From Manihot esculenta (taxonomy: Eukaryota > Streptophyta > Magnoliopsida > Malpighiales > Euphorbiaceae), in NCBI RefSeq assembly GCF_001659605.2, contig NC_035169.2, positions 15,562,263-15,626,262 on the forward strand: DNA of 64,000 bases, written 5' to 3'. This document shows, one piece after another, positions 22,186 through 32,543 of the stretch. Under the pieces are notes generated by a model. The model saw only the letters and a list, made by a program, of their open reading frames with translations. It was not told where the DNA came from and made no database searches. Every line of letters starts with the position of its first letter. Position 1 is the first letter of the stretch. Made by a program: the position numbers and the translations under genes.

Positions 22186-23060
22186 ATGGCTGCTAATGAC
22201 AATTCCACTTTATCACTACGATCCATCCTTGAAAAGGATAAACTGAAAGAAAATGGGACTAATTTTGTTGACTGGTTTAGAAACTTGAGAATTATTCTCA
22301 AGTAAGAGAAAAAGTCCTATGTGCTTGATGAAGCTATCCCAGAACCACCTCCTGCTGATGCTACTAATGCTGTTAAGAACAAGCATAAGAAGCATATGGA
22401 TGATTCTCATAACATTGGATGTCTTATGTTGGCAACTATGTACCCAGAACTTCGGAAGGATCTGGAGCACCTTGAGGCTTATGAGATGAGTGTCCATCTC
22501 AAACAAGCTTTCCAACAGCAAGCTAGGCAAGATAGGTATGAAACTACCATTGCATTGCATGATTGCAAAATGGCTGAAGGTGAATAAGTTAGTACTCATG
22601 TTTTGAAGATGAAAGGCTACATTGATCACCTTGCTAGGCTTGGCTACCCTCCGAGTTTAGAACTCTCCATGGATTTGATCCTACATTCTTTACCTGACAG
22701 TTTTTCTCAGTTTGTCATGAACTATAACATGAACAATATGGAGAAATCCATTCCTGAGCTGCATGGGATGCTAAAGACAGTTGAGGTAAATGTCAAAAGA
22801 AGGCCTATCCAAATTTTGAATGTCAATAAGGGTAAGCCCATGAAAAATAAGGGGAAGCCCAAGTCTAAAGATGGTAATGGGCCTAAGGGACGAGGCAAGC
22901 CTAAATGGCAATCCAAGGCAAAAGTTCCTAAGGAAATAGTTCCTAAGGAAGGAATCTGCTTCCATTGCAAGGAACCAGGGCATTGGAAGAGAAATTGCAA
23001 ACTCTATTTGGATGAGTGCAAGAAGAAGAAGAGTAGTGAGACTACGAATTCGAATATTTA
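22186..23060 (+). pseudogene. gag: gag of element D
   Basis: The start ATG 22186 (MAANDNSTLSLRSILEKDKL) gives a typical copia Gag, with a UBN2-like gag region (FVDWFRNLRIILK, then YPELRKDLEHLEAYEM and LPDSFSQFVMNYNMN) and a CCHC knuckle CFHCKEPGHWKRNC at about 22960-23001. Stops occur at 22303 and 22585 in the same frame; the frame itself is continuous from 22186 to 23664. A Lys/Gly/Pro-rich basic linker precedes the knuckle. Gag would form the cytoplasmic particle. Confidence 0.85.
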
Positions 23061-24360
23061 TGTTATAGATATTAATTTATCTATTTCTACTTCATGGATA
23101 TTGGATACCGGATGTGGTTCTCACATTTGTATAAATGTGCAGGGTCTCAAAAGGAGTAGAAAACTGAAAAAGGGCGATGTGGACCTACGTGTAGGCAATG
23201 GAGCAAGAGTTGCTGCCTTAGCTGTAGGGACTTATGAACTTGTTTTGCCCAATGGGCTTTTGTTAGTTTTGAACAATAGCTTTTATGTTCCTACTTTAAG
23301 TAAGAATATTATTTTAGTTTCTGTTTTGGACGATGAAGGTTTTTCATTTCTTATTAAGAATAAGAAATGCTCCATTAATAAAGATGATTTGCTTTATTGT
23401 ATTGCAAATTCATATGATGGCCTTTCTGTCCTTAATCTAGATAATTCTAGAGACAATAATATCTATAACATAACTTCTAAGAAAACTAAGCCAAATGAGT
23501 TAAACCCAACATATTTATGGCACTGTCGTCTTAGCCATATAAATGAGAATCGCATATCTAAGCTCCATAAAGATGGTTTATTAGATTCATTTGAAAATTC
23601 TGAATCTTGTTTGCTTGGTAAGATGACAAAGGACCCTTTTACTAGACAAGGTCAAAGGGCTTAAGACTTATTGGGCTTAATACATACAGATGTACGTGGC
23701 CCATTAAGCATTAGTGCCAGGGAAGGTTATCAGTAATTCATTACATTCACTGATGATTTCAGTAGGTATGGCTACGTCTACCTAATGAAACATAAGCATG
23801 AATCTTCTGAAATGTTTAGAACTTTTCAAAATGAAGTACAAAATCAACTTGGTAGAAGTATTAAAATGCTTTGATCTGATCGAGGTGGTGAATATTTGAG
23901 CCAAGAGTTTGATGAACATCTTAGAAATTGTGGAATTGTTTCACAATTGACTCCTCCAGGAACTCCACAATAGAATGGTGTTTCTGAAAGGAGAAATTGA
24001 ACTTTATTAGATATGGTTCGATCTATAATGAGTCAAACAAATCTCCCTTTATCATTTTGGGGTTATGCCTTGAAAACAGCTGCATTCATTTTAAACCGAG
24101 TACCATCGAAAGCGGTGGAAAAGACACCATATGAGTTATGGAATGGCAAAATGCCCAGTTTGTCTTTTCTTAAGATTTGGGGTTGTGAGGCTTATGTGAA
24201 ACACCCAATTTCAAATAAGTTAGCTCCAAAATCTATCAAGTGCAATTTTGTGGGGTATCCTAAGGAAACCAAAGGATACTATTTCTATATTCCCTTAGAG
24301 AACAAAGCGTTTGTTGCTCGAAATGGTACCTTTTTGGAAAAGAAATTTATCTCTTAGAGA
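23061..24360 (+). pseudogene. pol: protease and integrase of element D
   Basis: The protease active site is WILDTGCGSHIC (about 23095-23130). The GAG-pre-integrase zinc region follows (LWHCRLSHINENRISKL, about 23517-23567). The integrase core has the first Asp in HTDVRGPL (about 23686), the second in SDRGGEYL (about 23877) and the third residue Glu in NGVSERRN (about 23974-23997). Stops at 23662, 23734, 23872, 23971 and 23998 break it. Two of these (in SDRGGEY and SERRN) are probably Arg CGA to TGA. The open stretch 24013-24357 encodes the integrase C-terminal part. Confidence 0.85.
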
Positions 24361-24452
24361 TTCAGTGGGAGTACAGTGCAACTTGAGAAACTCAAACACC
24401 ACAAAAGAGCATTGAACCGCCAATAGAACCACTTTCAGAACCACAAACAGTT

Positions 24453-26147
24453 GTGGATACTGAAAGGATGACACAAGTCCCACGCAGATCTGATAGGACA
24501 CGTCATCAGCCTGAGAGATACGAATTTCTCATGACTGATAGTCGTGAACTTTTGCTCATTGATCAAGATGAGCCTACTACCTATCAAGAGGTTATGTCAG
24601 GTCCAGATTCCGAGAAATGGCTTTCTGCCATGAAATCTGAAATGCAATCCATGTATGAAAATCGAGTTTGGTCATTAATTGATCCCCCTGAGGGTGTTAA
24701 GACCATTGGTTGCAAATGGGTTTTCAAGAAGAAAACTGATATGGATGGAAATATGCATACCTATAAAGCAAGGCTTGTCGCAAAAGGTTTCAAACAAACT
24801 CATGGTATAGACTATGATGAGACCTTTTCACCAGTTGCAATGCTTGAGTCGGTTAGAATTCTCATTGCCATTGCTGCATACTATGATTACGAGATATGGC
24901 AAATGGATGTCAAAACAGCTTTCCTTAATGGAAACTTGGTCGAGGATGTGTACATGACACAATCTGAGGGTTTTGTAATCCCTGAGAATTCTGGAAAGAT
25001 TTACAAGCTTCAAAGATCCATTTATGGATTAAAGCAAGCCTCTCAGAGCTGGAATCTTCGTTTTGATGAGACAGTCAGGGACTTTGGATTCATCAAGAAT
25101 GACGATGAACCTTGTGTTTACAAGATAGTTAGTGGGAGTGCAGTTGTGTTTCTAGTCCTATATGTGGATGACATATTACTCAATAGAAATGATATCCCTA
25201 CCTTGCAAAAGGTTAAGACTTGGTTAGGGAATTCTTTTTCAATGAAGGACTTAGGTGAGGCTTCATATATCCTTGGTGTTAAGATTTATAGGGATAGATC
25301 TAAGAGGATAATTGGTCTGAGTCAAAGTACTTATATTGACAAGGTGCTGAAAAGATTCAGCATGCAAGATTCCAAAAGAGGATTCTTGCCCATGTCTCAT
25401 GGTATTCATCTCAGCAAGAATCAATGTCCAATGACATCTGATGAGTGAGAACGAATTAATAAGATTCCTTATGCTTATGCTATTGGATCTATCATGTATG
25501 CCATGTTATGTACTAGACCAGATGTCTCTTATGCATTAAGCACAACAAGCAGATATCAGGCAGATCCCGGTGAAAGTCACTGGACAGCTGTTAAGAATAT
25601 CCTAAAGTACCTTAAAAGGACTAAGGATGCATTCCTAGTTTATGGAGGTTTGGAAGACGAGCTAGTTGTAAATGGTTACACAGATGCTAGTTTCCAAATC
25701 GACATAGATGACTTCAGATCACAGTCAGGATTCGTATTCACTTTAAATGGTGGAGTTGTTAGCTGAAAAATTTTCAAGTAGAGCACTGTAGCAGATTCTA
25801 CAACAGAAGCTGAGTATATAGTAGCATCAGATGCAACTAAAGAGGCAGTCTAGTTGAAGAAATTCAACACAGAGTTAGGAGTGGTTCCCAGCATTGCAAA
25901 TCCTATGGACCTTTATTATGATAACAATGGTGCCATAGCATAGGCAAAGGAGCCCAGATCTCATCAGAGATCTAAACACATACTCAGGCGATATTACCTC
26001 ATTTGAGAGATCATTGATAGAGGAGATATCAAAATATGCAAAGTAGACACAAATGACAACATTGCAGATCCACTGACCAAGCCTCTCTCACAGGTCAAGC
26101 ATGATCAGCACACTAGGTCTATGGGTATTAGATACTTGTATGATTAG
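24453..26147 (+). pseudogene. pol: reverse transcriptase and RNase H of element D
   Basis: The frame is shifted relative to gag-integrase, with the shift between 24360 and 24453. The RT shows the copia motifs KWVFKKKTDMDG, YKARLVAKGF, QMDVKTAFLNG (about 24901-24933), YGLKQASQSW and the catalytic box LYVDDILL (about 25159-25182). After a stop at 25446 the frame continues with YAIGSIMYAMLCTRPD and RNase H (GYTDASF at about 25675, then TTEAEYI at about 25802 and the end DNIADPLTKPL). Further stops follow 25766. The length is as expected for the family. Confidence 0.88.
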
Positions 26148-26152
26148 GCCTA

Positions 26153-26167
26153 GTGCAAGTGGGAGAT
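26153..26167 (+). other. Polypurine tract of element D
   Basis: gcaagtgggagat, directly before the 3' LTR, a form common in plant copia elements. Confidence 0.75.
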
Positions 26168-27626
26168 TGTTAGTGTATTTGCCCTAGGCCATTATCTTGG
26201 ACTTTTTTGTATGTCGTTTTGGTTATTAATAAAAGAGGTTTTTATTATCATTTTTATTTGATTGCATGTTACATAATAATGATTCACATCCCTAGTTACT
26301 TATTATTATGTTGATAATAATAAAATATAGCTAGTATGATTATTGATTGATAATCATGAGATGATTATGTATATGTTGATATAATTCAATAATCATAGAT
26401 ACTTGTTAGAAAACAAAGTATTGAATGGACCCGCATTGAGATCACTACATGGGTTATTGTCATAAGTGAATTTCAAAGTAGTTATGTCTTAATCCTTTGA
26501 CTTCAGATTGTCATAGTTTCCAACATAAGGACTGTTGTGTTTTGACATAACCAAACATTGTCTTTAATCGGACAATCATAAAGTTTATGATTGAGCATAA
26601 TAGAAACTACGTAGAGGATATTGAACAATCAAGATAGGTTTTGTCCCTCTCTTTTAGAGAGATATCTTCTGGGCCCCTCGATAAGTGAGACTGAGAAATG
26701 CATGGTCGTGCTTAAATGAATTGATAGTGTGATCAATATTATTTGAATTTATTAGTCTACTTAGAGATCGAGAAATCATAAGTTTGAACATTATAAATTT
26801 GACCATTATAAGTTCAAACTAGATATCAAGTGACAAAGGGATTAATACATGTTCTATTTATTAGGCTTTATCGAATTATTGATCCTCATATTAGTTGGGT
26901 AGTCATAATGTCTTGCTAGAGGCCACTTATGACTTATGGATCTTGTGGGACTGGGCCTATTGCAAATTAATGTGAGCCTATTAGGTCACACACAAAAAAA
27001 CGTTGTTGATGTGCTATGACATATTAATGGGCTAAAAGCCTAAAGCCCATTGATATAATTAATAATAATAAAGTGTTATTATTATTAATCATTAATTAAT
27101 AATAATAAAGTGTTATTATTATTAATTATTAATTATTATAAGATAATAATATTTAAAAGATCTGCAGTCTATCTGTAACTGTTACAGATAAAGAACTCTA
27201 TCACATGAGATATTTGAGTATCTGCGAGATTGTGATAGTGGGTTCTGAACACAACTCTTTTGGAAAAATAGTTGTGGGAAAACAAAATACTGAAACATAT
27301 AAATACTCCTTCTACGAATTGTGGGGTGGCGGTTTTTAGAAAATTCAGTCTAACAGTTGCAGATTGTGGAGCACATAATCTATCCATCCTTGAGAGAGCT
27401 AGCACTCTAGAAGGATAGAAGACGTTCGTATGGATACCATTGAGGGTGTTCGTTTGAAAAAGCAGCACCATCAGTCCGGCATTGTATCTTCTCGACGATA
27501 TTAACAGGTTAGTCTCATATCCTTCCTTTGAAATAAATGAAGCACTCGGATTCTGGGAAAGGAAATCAAAGATTTTTATTTTTCCGCTGCACCTTTGGGT
27601 TGCAATAATCTCTGGATTTCCTAATA
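26168..27626 (+). repeat. Element D 3' LTR
   Basis: 1459 bp, near-identical to the 5' LTR apart from scattered substitutions and one missing AT-rich palindromic unit (two units at about 27060-27125). Target duplication ctcaa follows at 27627-27631. Confidence 0.93.
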
Positions 27627-27631
27627 CTCAA

Positions 27632-27810
27632 AACCCCCTTTTATTTTGCTTTCAATTTATTTACTTTCAGTTTATTTTCTTGGTCTTGATAAGGAAAATA
27701 GGTAAGTATCAATTCCCTATGGATTCGATCCTTTTGCCACTATCTGCAGTTATAAAATTGTTGATAACTAAAAAGGTTATTTTTGACCGGTTTCGATAAC
27801 CGCATAGTTA
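27632..27810 (+). repeat. Element A right LTR, part 3 (end)
   Basis: It continues LTR A after D (aaccccccttttattttg onward) and ends gcatagtta, a decayed form of the family end CAGTCA. It is followed by target duplication ggtag at 27811-27815. Confidence 0.88.
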
Positions 27811-27815
27811 GGTAG

Positions 27816-28316
27816 CTAGAATTAGGTCTCTCTATTTCTTAATGCAATTAACAGTTAAATGAATCTAAAGCCCCAAGGACGTTCCTTGGCAACTTGTTGA
27901 TTAGTGATTAATTAGAGAATGTTTCGTAGTTAATTTATACTTAAGGAGGGATATGGTGGTAAGAAGCGTCTTCCACCCCCATAACTAATTTATTGAGTCA
28001 AATAAAAGATTATGAGTGGCAATGATCAATCCCAACAACTAAAGTAGATCCAATTCTTTAACTAGACTTTTCTCATTATTGAATTCTCTTTACTTTATTA
28101 TTTGCTCTATTTTGCTATTTTTTAGTTCTAGTCTAGTTCATCAATCCCAAAACCCCCTCTTTTATTTTATTTTCAGTTTATTTACTAGATCTTGATAAGA
28201 AAAATAGGTAAGTATCAATTCCCTATGGATTCGATCCTTTTGCCACTATCTATAGTTGTAAAATTGTGGATAACCAAAAAGGTTATTTTTGACCAGCTTC
28301 GACAACCGCACAGTCA
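27816..28316 (+). mobile_element. LTR B, right part
   Basis: Continuation of 1-440 (ctagaattaggtctctc to gcacagtca). No primer binding site follows 28316, so it is either a 3' LTR or a solo LTR whose start lies upstream of the window. Confidence 0.85.
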
Positions 28317-30200
28317 GAAGGGAATCCTCCTGTTCTCATCTTTGTTTATTGTTTAACTAATTAATAGTGGTAATCTTATACTACATGATATCCGAATAAT
28401 GCTTTTATAATCAAGAATTGGCTTTTATAGAGCTTTATTAGCTAACACAACGTCTCTATCAGTTAGTTCCAATTTAATTGTTTGAATATCATGTGAAGGT
28501 CTAGTAACTTTGTATTAGCTCCATACTACTATGTGTTTTGTATTTTGATATTGCTAAATGAACTTGCACTTAGTATGTCAACTATTACTCCCTGTTTTTT
28601 ACTGTACCATATGATTGCGGATTGAAGGATTAGAACGATTGAGTTTTTAATGGCAATGTTTAAGTTTAAGGTTGAATAATATGTATTCAGTCATGTTACT
28701 AATATATGGAGATAGTTAATTACAAATAGAATTCTATGATTTTTTGGTTAAAAATTTTGATTGTCTAGTATTTAGCACTTTGTACATTTACTAATATATT
28801 GAGATAGGTAATTACATGCATAATCTGCAGGTTCATTACCTGCAGAATTCTGCAGGTTTCTGTAGGTAATTGAACCTGCAGAATTCTACAGGAAACTGTA
28901 GGTAGTGAACCTGCAGTTTAAAACTTTTAAGGGAATCATCAAGCCTTAAGAAATTCTTGTTGTAGTTTCCTCTACCTTGAGAAATTATTCACCTCGTTTT
29001 GTTTTAATAATTGCTTTCTTCTCTTCTACTGCCTTATGGATTTCTGCTATTTTGTTCTTGTTTTTCTCTACATATTTGGCCTTTTTCTTTTTCATTTTCT
29101 ATTGTCCATACACAAGATCATTCACACATCTTTCACCAAACTAGTCCTTGAGCAGCATCAAAAGAACCACACAATTCAAAAGAACCACACAATTTATAAA
29201 TTTTGTTGAATCAAGTTTTAAGAAGAAAGCCAATGGAATTTGTTACCTCATACTTCTTTATTTTTGTTTCGACAATTTCTTTCTTAGTGGTCTCTTTTGA
29301 TGCAATAGAGGATTGCTTTTTGAGTTCTCTTTAACAAAATCAGAATGCTTTAAGTTGTTGTTATTCAAGAATTGAAGCTTATCATAGAGATGAACTCTAG
29401 ACATGATTACAATATTTATGATCATCATAATAAACTTCATACTATTAGAAAGTCATATTTTAAGTCCAAAATTAACCATCCCATTCCAGTCTTACTCTAT
29501 CGTTTCTAAAAAATTATTATTATTTTCGAAAATTACTATCATTTATATCAGATGAAAGAAATATTTAATAGATAAAATAATAAAATGATGACTTTAAATA
29601 TAGGAACTAACTAATTAATTACAGCAAGTCCAATTCTCAGTTTAAAGGCTTAAACTATTAAGAAATTATTCTCACTCAAGCAACACAAATTAAGGGTTTC
29701 ATTTTATTCTTTGGCTAGTTTATTTTTGTTATTACATAACCTTAGAATCCCATTCATTATCTTACTCATATTGGTTATGAGAGGATAATGAATTGTACAT
29801 TTAGGACGGTTCAAAATTGCATATTCTACTACTAAATTAGACATGGTGATATGTATTTGCATATATTTATATAAATTCAGTAATGTGTTCTCTAGGTGCA
29901 TATGGCATGTTATGCACTTGGAGAGCTAAAGGGAGATGCTGTCGAAATTTATATTAATATATGTAAATACACCATTCATCATGCTTTGGTATAGATGGTG
30001 TATTTCTGAATGGGCTAGGTTTGCACCTTTTAATTATGTAGATGGAGTTATAAGGAGTTTCAGGAATGATAGATGTGTTGTATCTTAAATCTTATTATTG
30101 TACAGGAGAAACTTATAATAATTTTATTACTTTCTTTTACTTAGTGATTTCTGACAAATTATCTTTAATATATTGAAATAGGGATAAAACATAAATGCCG
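28317..30200. other. AT-rich stretch without recognised gene
   Basis: I see no domain-bearing frame. Short minus-strand frames (29258-29440, 29704-29901) are not recognisable. The only clear structure is a palindrome-rich cluster at 28826-28915. The stretch may be the 5' part of the CACTA element below, but no CACTA terminus (CACTACAA) is visible here. Confidence 0.4.
28826..28915. repeat. Cluster of CTGCAG-centred inverted repeats
   Basis: It contains a perfect 20-bp palindrome acctgcagaattctgcaggt (28838-28857), and around it alternating copies of gaacctgcag and ctgcaggt or ctgtaggt in both orientations. Confidence 0.8.
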
Positions 30201-30202
30201 AC

Positions 30203-30439
30203 AGAGATTGGATGTATGCTAGGAAGGAGCAAAATGGCTGATTGAACCATGAATTCATAGCTGGGTTGGACATTTTTATAAACTTTACATGGAGTAAGCC
30301 AACATTTATGGGTGGAAGTAAAATTAAATGTTCATGTATGAGATGTTCTAATCAAAAGTACCTCTCTGTGGATGAAGTCAAATTACATCTTTTGAAGCAA
30401 GGATTTAAACCTAATTACAGTAACTTGCTTTGGATATAG
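30203..30439 (+). pseudogene. CACTA transposase-associated domain fragment (TNP2 N-terminus)
   Basis: The frame runs from RDWMYARKEQNG, through a stop at 30239, into LNHEFIAGLDIFINF and KIKCSCMRCSNQKYL, ending KPNYSNLLWI. The spacing of CxCxxC and the surrounding residues fit the transposase-associated domain (PF13963) at the N-terminus of plant CACTA TNP2 transposases. The catalytic transposase that normally follows is missing: the next recognisable coding DNA, 240 bp on, belongs to the second CACTA gene. So this is a deleted, non-autonomous copy. Confidence 0.7.
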
Positions 30440-30972
30440 ATGAATTAATATGATAAATATACGATTGATGGAAATATAAATTATATTATGCAACTTGTTA
30501 AACTTCGTGTTGATTTTTTACAAGGTGATGTGTCAAAATATGAGAGAAACTCTGTCCAGTTTTATATTATTTTTATAATAATGTATATTGAATATGATAT
30601 ATGTAAGTAAACTAAATAACTATATTATTTTTTATGCTTAGCAAACTAAATAACTATATTATTTTGTTATGTTTATCATCAACTTGTTGAGGAGAAAGAA
30701 CTTGGATAAAAGCCAACTGCTAGTGAGTTGTTTATACACACTCGTACTCATAAAGTGACTTTTATAAATAAAAAATCTAAACAGATACATGTATTGTTAC
30801 TTTTATATGTTTATTATAAATAATTTTTTTATTATATGATTTTATGATTTAATCATATTTTTCTTCAAATTAAAAATTCAGGATGCTATTGTGGCTAGAA
30901 GGGAGGAGCTCTTACAATCCAAGACTGATAACATCAATGATAATCAAATTTATTTGGATGTTGTGGGAGGGG

Positions 30973-32492
30973 TGATAGAGCCAAATTTAGACCCATTTTC
31001 CATGTTGTTATTTATGTTAATTTACACATTTTCTACCTAATTTTGTGGTTTTGATCTTACTTTGCAAAAAATGATGTAAAAAGGGCAATTTGGTAAAAAT
31101 GGCCTTAAAACTGCCCAAAATAGAGCAAAAGAGAACAAGCTGGTTTGCCCTAATCCAAGTTGAAGATAAAATGGGAGAAGAATAATATGCTGTTTGCCCA
31201 AACAGACTGGGCAAACAGACTAGCAGGATAGAAGCAGTGCACAGACAGCAGGGAAAATAGACTCTTTGCCCGAGCTATTTGCCCAAACAACCCGGGCAAA
31301 CAGCACTTGCACCAGCAGACAGCAGATTGCGGGAAATTTAAATTTTGAATCTTCAAAAAGTCTTCTTCATACCAAACACGTGAGGACAGCTCAGCAACCC
31401 TTCAAGGCACTTCAATGCTTAATTCCACATATTTAGAAAGCCAAATCTCATCAAGATACAATTACCTTCCAAGAATTCAACTCCAATTGGGAAAAGGAAT
31501 CCAATCCAAATAAGGAAACTAGGGCAGCCCTTCATTTATAAATAGACAGCAAACCAGCAATCAAAGATATCTCCAATCTGGGGAATCAAGGCCAGCAGCC
31601 TCGCACACCTTCAGCCGCACCAGCCGGCTCTTCTTCTACCTTTACCTTGCTTTCTTTCTTTTCTTTTATGTTTGTTTCAGCCATGAGTGGCTGAAACTCT
31701 TATTTCTAGTTAAAGATTAGGTGAAACTTTAGTTGTTTATGGATTGGGAGATCTGAACATATTATGTTAATCTTTTATTTATCAATATTTATGCAATTTC
31801 ATACTTAATTCTATTGTTGCTTTGTTATTTAGATCAATAGGGCCCATTGAATCTTGATTGCAAAGTAATAATTTGTTAGTTTGGATAGTTTGAAGTCCGT
31901 AATTGCTTGAATTATTCAAACACAATTAACCCTTGGTATAAAAACTAAAGAAATTGTATGATCTAGCAATATTACCATACGTTTGGGTAGCTAAAATTAG
32001 GTCTCTCTATTTCTTAATGCAATTGACAGTTGTTAGATGCCAAAGGCCCAAGGACGTTCTTTGGCAACTTGTTGATTAGTGGTTAATTAGAGGACGTTCC
32101 CTAATTAACCTATGCTTAAGGAGGGATATGGAGGTGAGAAGCGTCTTCCACCTCCATAACTAATTTATTAAATCAAATAAAGGAATCTTTGTGTCAATGA
32201 TCAATCCCAACAACTAAAGTGAATCCAATTCTTCAACTAGAACTTTTCTCATTATTGAAATCTCTTTACTTTATTACTTGCTTTACTTTGCTATTTTTAA
32301 TTCTAGTTTAGTCATCAAACTTCAAAACCCCCCAATTTACTTTTATTGTCTATTTATTTACTTGGTCATTGATAGAAAAATAAATAAGTATCAATTCCCT
32401 GTGGATTCGATCCTTTTGCCACTATCTACAGTTGTAAAATTGTTGATAACCAAAAAAGTTATTTTTGACCGGCTTCGACAACCGCACAGTCA
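30973..32492 (+). repeat. Element C 5' LTR
   Basis: 1520 bp. It shares most of its length with LTR A and LTR B but has a distinct 5' third with repeated TTTGCCCAAACAG-type motifs (31180-31310). The TATA-type box TATAAATA is at 31537-31544. Confidence 0.88.
31537..31544 (+). promoter_or_regulatory. Probable TATA box of LTR C
   Basis: TATAAATA after agggcagcccttcatt, at the position corresponding to 857-864 in LTR A. Confidence 0.6.
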
Positions 32493-32496
32493 AAAA

Positions 32497-32515
32497 TTCG
32501 CTCCATTGACGGGGA
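32497..32515 (+). other. Decayed primer binding site of element C
   Basis: ttcgctccattgacgggga lies where tggcgccgttgccgggga is expected, with several changes. It is followed by aattgatttaactaattta, as in A. Confidence 0.65.
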
Positions 32516-32543
32516 ATTGATTTAACTAATTTATTTTTCTTTC

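Larger units (their letters stand above)
19245..27626 (+). mobile_element. Element D: Ty1/copia LTR retrotransposon
   Basis: 8382 bp with target duplication ctcaa (19240-19244 and 27627-27631). LTRs starting tgttagtgt and ending cctaata lie at 19245-20739 and 26168-27626. The primer binding site is tggtatcaaagcc (20741-20753) and the purine tract is gcaagtgggagat before the right LTR. The domain order gag, protease, integrase, reverse transcriptase, RNase H places it in Ty1/copia. The coding frame has many stops and at least one frameshift, so this copy is inactive. The LTRs are very similar to each other, so insertion was fairly recent relative to A. Confidence 0.93.
441..27810 (+). mobile_element. 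Element A: Ty3/gypsy Athila/Tat-type LTR retrotransposon, nested host of three insertions
   Basis: The boundaries are a 5-bp target duplication ggtag at 436-440 and 27811-27815, an LTR starting tgatcagtcc at both ends (441 and 15711), a tRNA-Asp-type primer binding site, and a GTGTGGGGG purine tract before the right LTR. With the inserts G, S1 and D and their duplicated target sites removed, the element is about 8.3 kb. The order of domains is gag, protease, reverse transcriptase, RNase H. Integrase is absent: after the RNase H end the sequence passes within about 100 bp into 3' noncoding DNA. Every coding part carries stops, so it is a dead copy. The protease motif DLGASINVMPLS and the FIDDF form of the RT active site are usual for the Athila/Tat group. 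Confidence 0.9.

Noticed and set aside
28317..30200. Left CACTA terminus in this stretch
   Set aside because: I looked for CACTACAA-type ends and did not find one. The left boundary is left open.
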